A DNA stretch of 64,000 nucleotides from Uloborus plumipes. Lineage: Eukaryota; Arthropoda; Arachnida; Araneae; Uloboridae. The notes beneath the pieces were generated by a model, which was not told the origin of the DNA, made no database searches, and saw only the letters and a program-made list of their open reading frames with translations. The DNA lies in NCBI GenBank assembly GCA_038373865.1, contig JAXGGA010005798.1:1-64000 (forward strand), read 5' to 3'. Below are positions 46,804-59,579 of the stretch, piece by piece. Every line of letters begins with the position of its first letter. The stretch's first letter is position 1. The translations under genes and the position numbers were made by a program.

Positions 46804-49800
46804 AATTTTTGTGATTTTTTTTCTCAATGAAATATATCAGCACCAGCTTTACGTAGCTTTAAGCAGTCGTACAAAAATTGTCAACATTTTCAGAGATTCT
46901 GGGAATTTAATGTATAGAAAAATGCAAAATCTTCATGCATTGGAAAACAATTGCTATCTTGTAATCAGTCAAGAACTTGTCCCCTAGAATAAGAAAAAAG
47001 GCCAATTTTTTGTTGAATACTGTCTTTTGGTGTATGTGTTACGTTTAAAACCCGAGAAAACCCTGACGTAACGACTAGTACTGAATGAATTTGTTTTATC
47101 CAATCATTCTGTTACCAGTTCTATGTTACTATGGGATATTTCTCTGTTTCTATTTCTCTCGAAAGTTAGGAAAATTTGGCAGTTAAAAAAATGACAGTTA
47201 AATGAATCAAAATGCTTTATTCATTTTCGTAGAATTCTCTCTCAAAAATATAGTTTACATATATGGTAAAATAAGTTGAATGTAAAAGTGAAAATCTGAA
47301 AAATAATGAGCAAAACCAGTGTTAAAAAAGTTACTTAAATGATTATGAAAATTCAGAATAGTCACGTGTCATTCTCTCCGCCATTCTCTACGCCAAGCGA
47401 TAATATTAGTAACTTCTATATAGGAAACAAAAAAACAAAATTAGTTGTCGGTCGCTATAGGCCATTAGGCAACTAAATGAAAAAAAGTGAGTATTAAAAA
47501 AAAAGTTGTCGATCGCCACTTAAAAAAAAAAAAAAAGCAGCATCAGTTATATAGTGGGAAAAAATCTTTTACATCCACTTTAAATTGATGATTTGAATAG
47601 CATCAAGAACCAGTATTGTTTGAAAACTTCTGAAAATTCGTATCTCATCATTGTACTCGTATGCTTGCTTAATTTCCGCTAACAAAAATTAATTTGTTGA
47701 CTTTATCCACAATTAACTTTATAATTACTAATATTCATTTTTGTCTTTATCAACGATTAAAACAGCCGTCCGATTCAAGGCAGATTAAGTATAGAATAAA
47801 ACTTAATATTCGAATTTTTTTTTAAATATAGCGCATTGTGGAGAGAAAGAAACGAGAAGAAAAAATAATTCTTTCGTGGAAAGCAGAAAAAAACGGTTTC
47901 CATTTAGTGCTGTGACAGATATCTTTCTAGTTCTTTTTTTTTTTTTTTTTAAATACAACTTTTTATTTACATTGCGGGCAATTTATGTAGCTATAAATTT
48001 CACAATTAAATAAAAAGCCAAAAAATAAGAAAAATCACCAAAGAAAAGAACCACAAAAAAAGAAAGAAAGAATAAATATTCCAACATCATCTTTCTTGTG
48101 CACTCCAATTTAACAAATTCAAGTAGAAAAATTTGATTGATTTTTGTATTACCTTTTTAAACACGTACAACAAAAACAGTGCGTTAAGTGTCATACGTAT
48201 ACATTTCAAGTCATGTATGCAAGCATTAAAAAACATTTAAGTACAAAAAGGCCAAATTTTCTAGGGTGTAAAGATGCCCCACCTCACCAGATAAGGGCTA
48301 ATAAAAGTGCGATGAAAAACTTTAAGGACTATTTTTGATAAGACATGCGTGTGTGTTAATCGTTTATCGTTTTCAATTGGCATAATTTTTAGCAATCGGT
48401 AATTATTGATTTGTGTTTAGTATTAATTGTAACTGGATGCATTTTTCATGTGATTAGCTTTTCTTTATTAGAAAATGTTTCTCCTTTCATTTTCATTATT
48501 TAAAAAGCAAGTTTCATTTTTCCTTTTTCTTAAAAAACTGTAAATAATTTTTAACATTTTACAAAATGCTCTGATGATTTATATTTTTTCCGCAACAGCA
48601 ACTTTATTCCAAAATTCCAAAACTTACTGTTTTTTAAAATGCTGTGTTGACATAATGACGAAATAAAAGTGTATATTTTATCAAAAACTCAACAAGGAGG
48701 AGTTTAAACATAATTGAAGTCTCCCCGGGCAGGTGATATATGCCAAAGCATTACGATTTTAAGACTCTGGCTTGATATAAAACTATTTAGATAGTAGCAT
48801 TCATTTAAAAAAATAAAGGTTATAGATTTTTTTTAGGTCAGGATAAATTTCTAAGCATCGTGGAGCTGTAGACTGAATTTAAAGGTTACCCCTTCTTGAT
48901 AGTCAGTTCTTTTATTCATCAGCGATACAAAATAAAAATTGTATAATAAGTTCCACATTGCTTGATTATTTTACCAGTTAACGTAGTAATTTAGTATCTA
49001 ACACACACAGTTCCTATTACATTCTATGGTTTTTGTCTTTTTTGTAAACAGTTCAGTAAAGTTTGCGGTCAGGCCACTATATTAGGGGAGCCGATACGTT
49101 TAACATTTTGGTTAAAAGAACGCAATACCACCAATATGTGCACCAAAACTGCGTTGAAAGCAGCTAGTAACTAGTTTCAGCTGTGTTCCTAGGTTGATGT
49201 TTGACTATTTAATATATAAAGGAAAAAAAATCATTAATTCATATTTAAAACAAGTAAGGTATGAAAATGTCATTGTTTTTTGCAGGAATTTTTCCTAAAA
49301 AGCAATTTTTATTTTTAATTACATTAAAAAAGCTACTATTAATTTAAGAAATAACTTATCTCACCAGTTTTGCTAAGTGGCAACGTTTAATCAATTATCG
49401 TTTCGACGAAGCAACTAGCGAGTATAACAACGTATTTTCAAATACATGGCCTTGTTCAAAATTTTCGCGGAACCAAAATGTCAGATACGTTGGCATGTTT
49501 TTCAAAGTTTAATTTAGCTCATACGGTATGCTTCGGTAATTTAATCAGTGTCACTCTAAATCGACTCATCGACTAAAAACGCCATTTGTCGTTATTTTAG
49601 TTTGAACCTTTATGAATAAGAAAAAAGAAATCGTAGCCCTCTGGGGAGGGGGCGTTCGCCCCTAAAACCCCCTTTTGCTGTGCCCCTGCCATCGGCCATC
49701 GGCCATTCGAAAGGAAAAGCAATCGACCATTGACCATCAACCGTCTTTGAACAATCGGCATCGACCCATCGACTAAAAAATACTTTCGGTCGTTTTTTTT

Positions 49801-49971
49801 TATCTTGAACCTTAATGAATAAGAAAAACAAATCTTAGGGCTCCATCCCTAAAACCCCCTTCTCTGCGCCCCTGCTCTAAAGTAATGGCGGCACACTTGT
49901 TGGGAATCACTGTGGCAGACAATCACATTGAGAAAAAAAAAACATAAACACATATTGCGGGAGGGTGTTAC
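46804..49971. other. Hr51 intron 3, distal 3.2 kb
   Basis: No gene. At about 49560-49690 and 49750-49880 a block containing 'ATCGACTAAAAA', 'AATGAATAAGAAAAA', 'CCCCTAAAACCCCCTT' and 'GCCCCTGC' is repeated, a tandem duplication with a period near 195 bp. Confidence 0.45.
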
Positions 49972-50196
49972 CTTCCTTGGGGTCGTGGTCCCTCTCTATC
50001 TTGGTCCCTCCGAGCAGGTGGTGGTGGTGGTGGTGCGGCGGCGGCACCCGGTGGTGCGGCTGTGGCGGCGGCGGCGGGTAGAGCGCGGCGACCGTGGCGG
50101 CCACTCCGTCGCGCAGCAACCGCTCCGACTCCAGCTCCGAGAGGCTCTCCGGCCGGATGGTGGCCGTGTTCCGCGGCTGCCGCTCGTTCTGGACCG
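49972..50196 (-). CDS. Hr51: Hr51 exon: C-terminal extension and poly-Pro/poly-His hinge
   Basis: 225 nt, acceptor TGTCGCGCAG, donor GAAG|GTAACA, phase 1 on both sides. It encodes residues 123-197. The opening AVQNERQPRNTATIRPESL is almost the signature of Hr51/NR2E3 and contacts DNA next to the fingers. It then passes into a hinge with five prolines in a row, HHRVPPP, and six histidines. The exon is about 70% GC in AT-rich surroundings. The long hinge is typical of insect Hr51, where poly-His also occurs. Confidence 0.92.
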
Positions 50197-50340
50197 CTGC
50201 GCGACACAAAAAACGCACGTGAGGAGAGATCGATTGCATTCACACTACATCGATAGTCAATCAGCGATTCCCTACCCGTGTGCCGAGTCACTTTAGAGAG
50301 TCCCTAATGTAGATTTTTTGGGATACAGGGAAACTTACTA

Positions 50341-51405
50341 GGGTGTGTCTAAAAAGTTTGGTGAATACACTGCAAAAAATAAGATGCTGTTTTTACAATA
50401 TAATACTGGCAGCACAGGTTTCAGTTTAAAACTGTAAAAACACAGTAATAAACTACAAAACTAGCAATTTTACAGTTTATTACCATAAAATTAGCTGCAT
50501 CATACTGTAAAAACAACAGAATAATACTGGCAGCAGAGGTTCCAGTTTAAAACTGCAAAATGCACAGTAATAAACTAAAACTAGCAATTTTACAGTTTCT
50601 TACTAGCAATTTTTCTGTAAACTAGCAAATTTTACAGTTTCTTACTGTAAAATTAGCTGTATTATACTGTAAAAATAACATCCATTTTTTACAGTGTATG
50701 ATTAAAAACATAAAAACAGAATGTTAATTGTAAATACCTTTATTGCCCTTCAAAATACTCTCCACCATGCAGCCTCAACACACTTCTGAAAACGTTCATA
50801 ACCCTTGAAAACTGTTGGAGAGTTCTTGACGTGGAATGGTTCTCAGAATAGCCGTCACATGTTTCTGAACCTCTTCGACGAAAAAAAATCTTGCGTTTTC
50901 TAAATATTAGCGACAATGGACCCTACTGCTTCTTGCTAATGCCCAATTCTTCTGCTATGATCGCAGAATCAACCACCGATCACTTGTTAGCATCACTTGC
51001 ACACGTTCAGTGTTTTCTGGTGTCCTGCTTGTAGATGGTCGGAATGAACGTGGTTCATCATCCACAGATTAATTACCAGCGCAAAAGCGTACAAACTAAT
51101 CATACACACATTTCCTGCTCACAGCACCCTGTTCGTACAAATGCACTAACATGTAATGAATTTTTGTCGCCGATTTTCGCAATTTGAAACAGATATTAAT
51201 GCTATGTAGTTGCTCAATGACACCTACTCCTCTGATCACTCTATTAGATTGAATGCAATTTGTACTGCGCTAGAAGCATCACGCTAGTACCTACAGAGGT
51301 CAAGTCCAGACATGTTCATCCATGTTTACACGGGCACGCGTGCTTCTATCAAACTTTGAATGCCAACTTATAAGATCATTCACCGTACTTTTTAGACACA
51401 CCCCC
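50341..51405 (-). mobile_element. Mariner-like relic carrying a nested MITE
   Basis: Inverted ends GGGTGTGTCTAAAAAGT lie just inside TA dinucleotides (50339-50340 and 51406-51407). The interior on the minus strand has a short YERFQKCVEAAWWRVF-like stretch near 50800-50750, which resembles the C-terminal region of mariner/IS630 transposases. The rest is too degraded to read. A 'TTTTACAGT' MITE is inserted near its left end. Confidence 0.6.
50368..50696. mobile_element. 'TTTTACAGT' MITE, copy 7
   Basis: 329 bp flanked by TA, begins CACTGCAAAAAATAAGATGC and ends TTTTTTACAGTG. It is inserted 27 bp inside the mariner-like relic, so it is the younger of the two. Confidence 0.75.
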
Positions 51406-51407
51406 TA

Positions 51408-53524
51408 TTTGTCTCACATGTCGTGAGGGAAAAAATACAACATAATTCTATAATTTTGAATTTCAAACTCAAAGGGGGGGGGGGAGCATTGGATTTATTT
51501 GAATCATAGGTGTAGTACTAACTAGATGCACAACGAAAAACCAGTTCCATGGGCAAACGAGACTATCCAGTGAACAAGCAAGCGTCTGTAAAAACTATTT
51601 TTAAAAAATAGGGAAACAAAAAATCCAGAGTGAAATTTAAATACGAAAATGCTTACGGCAAAATTTTCAAAACAGACAGCTGCAAATTTCATTCGATGAG
51701 ACTCCCTCATTGATCTTTTGTGTTAAATGTGGAATCACTTCTTTTTATTGCCAAAATGCAACTTCGCAACTGATTCGAAGAACACTTAGGGCCGAATTCA
51801 AGTGAAAAACCATTGCAATTTCTTCAAGGTGATCGCAATAAACCAAAATTGCAATCGCTACTGGAAGTCGAATTACGATAGAATCGTATCTCGTAGCGAT
51901 TGTAACGTTTCACTTGAATCCAAATTTGGGAATTTGCGATTGCATTGGTGAGTTGCGATCGTCCGTGTATCACTTGAATTTCTGCCTTAAACGAGACAAA
52001 ACATTGCGTTATAATCTGATGAATGAGGGAGTCGCTTTGAAATCAGAAATTGTTATTATCTCTGTTAATTAACAAATCGGAAGAAATGAACTAATGAATT
52101 TTACTGTTTCCGAAAATCTCTTCAGTGTTAAGGTCATGTTATTAATGATGTGTAAATTTTGAGTCTAAACGAAAGAAAATATACTTCTATCATATCGTCT
52201 AGATTTAGAAAATTTGACGTCACATTTACATTTAGTCACGACTATAGATTTGACTGATTCAAACTATAAACGGAGATCAAAAGTTTTTTTTTTTTTTGTG
52301 TGTGTTTCTTATGCGAATTTTAACTTATGGTACTTTTCGCAATTAAAAAAGTATATGCTAGAAACACCTCCAAGAACTGAACTGAACTGAATACTTACAG
52401 ATAACAACTCGTTTCAGGCAGTAGTCGAAAGTTTTCTATTCTGAATCGTGTTTTAGCATTTCTTTGTGATATAGTTTGACTTCAAACCTTGTTACTGTCG
52501 TGACGTGATTTCTAACATGTTAGTTTCAATTGGTTTGCCGAACCGTTACTTTTGAACAGTTAGTTTTACAGTAAACTGTTTATCAAACTCAAAGTCTACC
52601 CTGAAAATGCACAGCATTGATTTATTGGACTGGCTATACTTGGACGTGTCAAGGACTTGAAGTTGCGGTAAGCAAATTTTTGCTCTAAGCGTTTGTAAGT
52701 AAGAAACTCCTTTGACGTGCATCCTTATGATTTAATTTTTGACTTTAAAAACCAGAACAATAAATAAGTATGTAAAAACTGATTGGTCAGTAAGCAAAAT
52801 AAATATTTTTCGTGAGCAAATACTGAATCGAAAAGAGATCTACGTAGCATCTTTAGGATTTCAAAAACTACGCAAAGTGAACATTGTCTTTAAATATGAG
52901 ATTTAAAATAATTTTGTTACGAGCCAATAAAAATAAGTTTTATTAACTTCAACTTTACTGCGTTCAAGTATTAATTATATTGTTCTAAACCAATGTATCG
53001 CTAGAAATATGTTTATTCTTTAGTTCGCTTTCTATTCGCTAGAATTTATACTTAATTGGATATCATGGATATCATAGTTTGTCAAAGAACAGGAAGATTT
53101 AATTAATTAGCTATTTTAAAAACTATGGTTTGTCACAACAAAATTGTTAATTTATACTTCCTTACATTATGTACATTATAACAGTGCTTGTAAAAATGGA
53201 GAAACTTATGAAAACTACAAGATAATGAGCAACGATACTGTTCTTGTATTTTTAGAGATGAGAGAGCAAATATCATGTTAAAATAACTGCTGAAAATTTT
53301 TTTTTAATAATCTGTAAAAACATAATTTATACTTCACTCTTTTTTTTTCTCCTTTTTGATTTCATCCTTTAATTTTCTCTAATTTAATCCAACTTTTTTC
53401 TAACTTTTTGAAAATAAAACAGCAGAAATAATTCATCAAAAATATCGCACGAACTTCTTTTCATTCTGTACAATTAACAGTAAGAGGGGAGGAGTGTGCA
53501 ACTTAATAGCAATTTAAAAGTAAA
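51408..53524. other. Hr51 intron 2; one MITE, otherwise nothing
   Basis: Apart from the Harbinger-like copy at 51789-51986, no coding region or defined element was seen. Confidence 0.4.
51789..51986. mobile_element. Harbinger-like MITE E (short variant)
   Basis: 198 bp, flanked by TTA (51786-51788 and 51987-51989), same short subfamily as MITE B, with ends diverged to GGGCCGAATTCAAGTGAAA. Confidence 0.7.
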
Positions 53525-54485
53525 TCTCTACTAATAATAAAGCTGAAGGTTGGTCTGTCTATCTGTCTGTGACCCGCATAGCACCAAAACCGCTCGATCG
53601 ATTTTCTTAAAATTTGGCACAAAATTAGTTCGTAGCATGAGTGGGTGCGTCTCGGAGCGTTTTTTCGAAAATTCTATCTCGTTCTTTTTCTATTCTAATT
53701 CTTAGCTCATGTTTCATTAAAATTCAATAAAATGGGGAAGAAATATTTCATACACATTTTTAAGTCTTATGTCATTTGAAAGCTGAAAATTTTCTGCTAA
53801 AAATGATATCAATTAGAAGTTTCTACGAGCATTAGAAGAGCTGATAATTGATTTTAGAATCCCGGGAATTCAAGGCCTACCTTGAGCAAAGCAAGCCAAA
53901 CGATTATAAAATGGTTAAGTTCGAGAATAAAATTTAAAAATAAAGATGAAATGAATTATTTTATCACAACGGAAATTAACTTTTCATGTTGTTACCATGG
54001 TTACGTTGTTATACCTTTTTTTGTTTCGTTCTTTTTCCCTCAATAATTTTCAAAATGTATTTGTTTTTGTAGCAATCCAAACTCCTAGCCTTATTAAAAT
54101 GAGTTATTTAACTGTTGGAAAAAATCATCTGTTTTTATTTTCTCAGTTTTTAAGGAATTAAAACACGATAAATTATAAAAATATCGTATAAATTGCGATA
54201 TTGCAACGTTCTTTCTAAAGTGTTTCATTTCGAAAAATGTATTATTTTGTTTTTGAACTTGGGAAAGAAAACTTTCTTCTTCTTTTAAACTTTGGTAAGA
54301 TTTTTGTTGGTTTCTGTAAGCAACAAAATTGTTCTTATTTTCTCTTTCGGCTTATTTTTATATCATACTTTTAAGGAATAAAAGTTGAACTATACTAAAA
54401 CAGAGTATTCTTTCTGCTATATCAATTATTTAACAAATGAACTTTTAATTTTATACCACGGGCAAAACCGTGCGGGTACCGCTAG
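53525..54485 (+). mobile_element. Non-autonomous Helitron
   Basis: It starts TCTCTACTAATAATAAAGCT and ends GGGTACCGCTAG. A hairpin-forming CCACGGGCAAAACCGTGCGG lies about 10 bp before the 3' end. It sits between A and T with no target duplication and no terminal inverted repeats. All of these are Helitron hallmarks (5' TC, 3' CTRR, subterminal hairpin, A/T insertion). 961 bp with no Rep/helicase frame, so it depends on another copy. It lies in Hr51 intron 2, opposite to the gene. Confidence 0.85.
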
Positions 54486-57400
54486 TCATGAATAAAGTAA
54501 AAGCAAAACACTATAAGTAAAATAAAATGATAATTTTTTTTTAAGTCTTTAGTGAGTAAATGGAGAGACCTAATAAAAAATATATTGCCCTTTACTCGTT
54601 TTTTAGTTTTCCTAATTACACATAAAAGATACATACATTATTTTCATATTTCAAAAAGTTCAAAAACATAGTTTTCTCTTTTTTTAAACTACTTTTCAGA
54701 TCAAAGAGTTAAAAGAATATTTTTATTTCCTTCAATAAAGTAAAAGTTGAAGCAAACAAATCATCTTAAAAGCAAAAGATAACAAATTTAATAGCTAAAG
54801 GAACAATAACGCTCGTGAAAATCGCAACGAAGAGAAATCTAAATTGAATCATTTTTCCCCTTACCAACAGAGCCAGACGGGTTTTTTTATTTTTATTTTT
54901 TTATTTTTTTTTTCTTTGTATTCCTAAATTTATTAACGTTGGTTGGAAAGAAATCATATAACTTTACTTAACCTGAACATAAAGAAAACTTTTAACTGCT
55001 TTAAACTAAGAAAAATATGCAAATTTGGTTGAAAAAGAACATAGTAATACATTCAAAATATAAAAGAGAATAACACATACATCATCATTGTGAACTTAGC
55101 CGGTAATTCTGATTCTGAGCATAAAATGATTTCGTTTTTACGACAGTAAAAACGAAATGTAAAGGCTCAATGTAAAAGTGCATTATATCCTTCTTAATTA
55201 TTTTACCATTGCTTCATATATAAAGCTCACTACAACTTTTACTATAGAAAAAAAAATACAGTTATTCAGCCATACTGTATGTACTCAGATACTTTTTTCG
55301 GAAGAGTGAGTTACCTCACATTCATACTAAAAGGTATAACTTAAGGTCTTACCATTTAACGAACAAATAAGCATTTTAAAAATATGGAGGTACACCGATT
55401 TTACAATGAGATACACGCGTATTGAAAGTGTAAAAAAAAGTTTTAAAAATGCAACCAGATTTATATATTTCAGATAAATATTGGAATGGTCTGATCATGT
55501 TCATTTTTAAGGTAGCTTATGACCACTGCGTTGAGAGGGCAAAGCTGTATTACCACCTTCTCTCGATGGAAAATCAATGGTTGTTGTTTGCTATTGTTTA
55601 CTGAGCCCTGATCTGAGACTATTTGTTTGCTGATGCTTGAAAAGTTAACAAGTTTTAACATCGAAAACAATTTGTTCCAGATCGAAAATTGCGTAAAAGA
55701 TAAAGTTTTGGTATTTCTCATTCAGGCTATATTTACGACAGCTCTAACATTCAGAGAAGAAAATATAGTTAACAAGCATAGGTTGTATTTTGTGAGTTGT
55801 TTCTTACTGTTGACACTGTGATGTCACCTTAGGTTGCTAAAAAATACTTTAAACTGTTTCTAAATTTAAAAAAAAAAAGTGAGAAACAAAAACAAGTTAA
55901 ATCATAATTAAAACAGCAAACATCTACACTCAACTGCGATGCAAGAAAATGGAAGACTTAAAATTAATCTTGACTCGAACATCGCCATTAAAAGGAAATA
56001 CGGCTCGGGTCTTCGAGCACAGAGCTCAAAGTTTTTAAAAAATATCTATAATTGAACTGATCATTTCAAGTGTGAGTTTGTGCTTAAAAACTTCATTAAT
56101 AGACCTGGCGAGTTCATAAATTTATGAAAATAAATTAATAAATAAATTAAAAAATAAATTCTACTTTTTAACTGTTGGTTAACTATATTTTACATACAAA
56201 GAGAGGATTGCTCATTTACTAAGTGGTATATATCCATCTCTCCCAAGAAGTAAGACAAAAATTTTAGGCCCCTATGCATAGATTATGTGCAAGGTCCTAA
56301 TAAATCCTTTAATGTTTGCCGCTTCAACAAAGAAAAAATCCTTTGTAGGTACAGAGTCGAATCACTGAAACTTTATTTTTGATAACACGACCAAATCCAG
56401 AAAAATCGGCCGAAATCTCTACTACGTGCAGTAGGGTACCTATTTGATCCAGTGCTTGTGGCGAACTTAAGAATTTTCACCCCTGGTTAGCACCATCCTG
56501 ATGGCAGGTCACTGTGACCTCCCAAAAAGTTTCATTATCTATAAAATTTTGACTGATTCGGTAAATTTAGAGACAGTATTGCAACTTAGACATTATTTTT
56601 CTTTTAAAACTGTTTTTAATGACCCCCAATGTTCCTTCTCGTTAGATGTTATGTATGTATGATACGTGGACTAGAGCATATTTTTTCATTTGGCAAAATT
56701 GTAATTTTACATCGCAAATGGAGAAGTCCACTTTCCCGACAATTTTAGTTCTGGTAGCCCATGCCGCTTCCCATCATTTCACATAAATTCAATAAAACCA
56801 AAAATGCTTAGAATTCGTTACTAAACATAATGTTTTTTGAGAATTAAGGATTATTTCATTTCCCCCTCTAGCTCTTAATCTTAAGGGGATTTTTCTTTTA
56901 ATGTTTTTCTACTAATATAATCAAATTTAAAAAAAAATCAGTTCCTTTCCCCTTTCAGAACGTTTTCAATTCATCTTTGAAATACTGCCGCCCCCCCCCC
57001 TCCATCGGGTTGTGCAGCCGTGGCAAAAGCCCCTCCTGCCAACTTCCAGGTACGTCACTAGTTGCCTGGGAGTTTTCAAACTACTTTTCGGGATTCTACT
57101 GTACAACTTAAAGAATTTGAGTATTTGAAACTTTTACATCAATACAGGTTTTCAATGCTTTTCTCGATTGTCGTTGTGTGTCTGAAAGCGCTTTTGAAAG
57201 ATTTTTTTCACCATATACTTGTTACAGTACTGTGAATTTGGGGAAAATAGAATATTTTACTCTTGCAGAGAGTTTTGTTCGAACGAGAATATAGACACTT
57301 TAAAATAAATAATATTTGAAAAAGATGGTTTAATACCATTAAAAGCCTTCATTTCTCAAAAATCTCATAAAAACATTAATTTGTTGAAATTTCCTCAAAG

Positions 57401-57548
57401 AAGCATGGGAACAAAAGTCGTTACCTATAATACTTGTTGTACTCACCTCAGAATATTGACAGCTCTCTTCTTTCTGTGATCCTATGATACCACAGTAGAA
57501 ATAAACTATATAGTAAAACTATTATTTGGATCTCGAAAACACACTTAC
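54486..57548. other. Hr51 intron 2, 3' part; nothing recognised
   Basis: About 3 kb of AT-rich sequence with homopolymer runs and no supported feature. Confidence 0.4.
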
Positions 57549-57652
57549 CATCTTTATTCATGCCCATTTGCAAACACTTTTTCAGCCGGCAAGCCTGGCA
57601 TTGATTGCGATGAGCCTTGTCCACAACACAGTTGCCAGTTCCTGCTTGGCAC
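57549..57652 (-). CDS. Hr51: Hr51 exon with second zinc finger
   Basis: 104 nt, acceptor TTTCACAG, donor GATG|GTAAGTGTG. It encodes residues 88-122: CQAGTGNC, then [20 protein letters not shown] and MGMNKD. Cysteines 89, 96, 106 and 109 form the second finger. The first pair is spaced C-x6-C, one residue longer than the usual C-x5-C of nuclear receptors. An unusual D-box is a known trait of the NR2E group and affects dimerisation. This exon and the next complete the DNA-binding domain. Confidence 0.93.
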
Positions 57653-59007
57653 CTGTGAAAGAGAGGCAATAAACTGATGTTAGCAGCAACAGTAAAAACC
57701 ATACATGCAGTTAAGACTTTCCAACGATACAAATACTCCTATGTACAAGTCTGCCGCAATTTCGTAGAAATATTTTAAAGGTATATGCTGTGATTTATCG
57801 TTATAAAAAGTTTTCTGACTTAAACAACCGTAGCACGGTAGTTCGGATTCCAGTAATGGATTTAAATTGCATATTTATAAAAACTTGGATTGAAATTCTG
57901 ATGAAGAATTTTTGGGCCCATGGGATTCGATTACATGATGCTGGGATTAAAAAAACGACGTTCTAACCAAGTGAACCGCTGTCCTTCTATTACAGAAAAC
58001 TATACATTAAAGCACTGCTTAATAACAGAATGAAGCGGGGTTTTATTTTGTTTTTATTAACATAGCAACCGCAGTGTGAATTATACCTTTGCTTTTCGCC
58101 GAAAGTGCCAAAAAAATAAAATCTTCATTAATACCTTACTTTTGAGTTTTTATGAATTATTGAAAATATTATGGCCTTCTCACACACAAAAAACAGATTT
58201 GAGAAAATAGTATATATGATTTGTATTTCAGCAGTAATTTTTTAGTGGCAACTCCTGGTTTTGTTTATTATCGTTTGTTGTTAAAACATATTTGTTTGTT
58301 CTAGTCTAAGAAAGATTTAAAAAATAAGATTCTCAATACAAGTTAAACAAAATTTGATTTTTTTTCTTGACGATCTAGTTTACTCTTTGTCAAATTGTTT
58401 TAAATTTTCAAGCAACTATTGGGGAAATTAGCATAACTTGGAACCTACACAACTGGCAATAAATTTCCCATCAGTACCTATTAAGGAGTTTTTACACTCT
58501 AGTTGAACTTTTGGGTGTCCTTTGTAAAATTTCTTCAAAACAAAGGGCGAGAAGAAAGTATAATCATGGTAGCAGAAAAGCATACGTGCGTCTTATATTA
58601 AGAAAGCTTGCATATTATTTCTTAATCTGGAGGATTTTTTTAAAAAAATCTAACTTTTTTAAAGAAATACTAATGATGAGCCTTAGCTAATGGAGATTGA
58701 TAAGGCATTTTCTGTAACATAATCAACAGGCAGCATGCGTACTGATATAAGCATCTTATTTTTCAATGCCGATTTCAATTTACGATTAATCTAATGTCGG
58801 TAAATCTTGGGGTTTTTACTTATTTATTTCTTTATCGTCAATCTGCGTCACAGACAGCTGAAAAAAAAATCTGCTACCGTGTGTATAATCAACGAAAAAA
58901 AATACAATGTTAGGAAATCAACTACAATCAAGTGAGAACAATAAGCAATTTGCTATAGTTCAGAGAAAAAAAGAGATGCAAATGATTTTCTTTTTTTCAT
59001 CACCCAC
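57653..59007. other. Hr51 intron 1 (between the two zinc-finger exons)
   Basis: 1355 bp. GTGGGT donor and TTTCACAG acceptor. No repeat element recognised. Confidence 0.6.
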
Positions 59008-59272
59008 CTGTAGATGAGCTTCCTGCGGACGCTCCTCTTGAAGAACCCGCTGCATCCGTTGCAGGCGAGGATGCCGTAGTGCTTCCCGCTGGACGTGTCC
59101 CCGCACACGACGCACGTCAGCCCCGGAGAGACGCGGGGCTTGGCCGAGGACTGGGGGCTGCCCAGGCGCAGCCCCGGCGGGGCGTAGAAGCCGTGCACGG
59201 ACACGGGCGGGCAGGAGGCCGGGGCGGAGCCAGGGGGAGAGGGGGAGCGCGGGCTCCCGGGCGATGACGGAT
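59008..59272 (-). CDS. Hr51: Hr51 exon with first zinc finger (5' end incomplete)
   Basis: The acceptor CTCTCTCTTCCAG precedes the exon; the donor is CTACAG|GTGGGT, splitting an Arg codon. Visible residues 1-52 are rich in Pro, Ser and Gly (for example [12 protein letters not shown]). Residues 53-73 hold the first Cys4 zinc finger (C53, C56, C70, C73). The P-box CNGCSG at 70-75 is typical of the NR2E3 group and sets DNA half-site choice. It is followed by [13 protein letters not shown]. The exon is very GC-rich compared with its surroundings. The reading frame stays open upstream to a Met at 59336, but the strong acceptor argues that this part is intronic and the real start lies in a further upstream exon. 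Confidence 0.92.
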
Positions 59273-59338
59273 CTGGAAGAGAGAGAAGCGTTAGAGTGGA
59301 GGAGGGTGAGAGAGAGAGACAGTCCCCATTACGCAAAT

Positions 59339-59560
59339 GACGTAGGCGCTATTTCCCGTAGGCGCTAATGTTAAGTTTTTTGAACTGATGAAAATTGAAA
59401 GAAAAATTTTTCAGATCAAAAAGTGAATGGGAAGTCCTCGACGAGATCTTTCGGACAAAAAAAAGTTTGTTTAAATCGGACTGGTCATTCAAAAGTTATT
59501 AAGGGGGTGGGAGGGACAGACAGATAGACAGGCACACATTTTTCCCCAGCTCAAAACCCC
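59339..59560 (-). mobile_element. Fragment of the 2-kb TIR family, copy 3
   Basis: Carries GCGCTAATGTTAAG, one ~147-bp unit (ACGAGATCTTTCGGACAAAA, TTCAAAAGTTATTAAGG) and the GGGACAGACAGA edge seen in copies 1 and 2. Everything else is missing. It starts only about 67 bp upstream of the Hr51 exon acceptor. Confidence 0.6.
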
Positions 59561-59579
59561 CCAGCTAAGAGACCAGCTC

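Larger units (their letters stand above)
23971..59272 (-). other. Hr51: Hr51 / unfulfilled (NR2E3, PNR) gene, seven visible exons
   Basis: Seven minus-strand exons splice in compatible phases (2, 1, 1, 0, 1, 2) into 445 codons plus TAA. The product is an orphan nuclear receptor of the NR2E3 group, a nuclear DNA-binding transcription factor. In insects this gene acts in mushroom-body neuron development; in vertebrates NR2E3 acts in photoreceptor fate (known for the family, not shown here). In residues of the visible fragment: zinc fingers at 53-73 and 89-109, the AVQNERQPRNTATIRP extension typical of this group from 123, a low-complexity hinge to about 250, and the ligand-binding domain to 445. 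Introns are 1355, 7352, 14868, 5224, 1092 and 4071 bp. The start codon and any exon 5' of 59272 are missing. NR2E1 (tailless) is excluded by the C-terminal extension and LBD sequence. Confidence 0.93.

Noticed and set aside
46320..47530. 'GTCGCCA' words as ends of a further element
   Set aside because: Left and right words do not form a consistent inverted pair and no target duplication is visible.
49928..50296. Plus-strand frames opposite the Hr51 hinge exon
   Set aside because: GC-rich shadows of a real minus-strand exon whose frame joins its neighbours.
59079..59267. Plus-strand Arg/Gly-rich frame opposite the first zinc-finger exon
   Set aside because: Shadow of the Hr51 exon caused by its high GC content.
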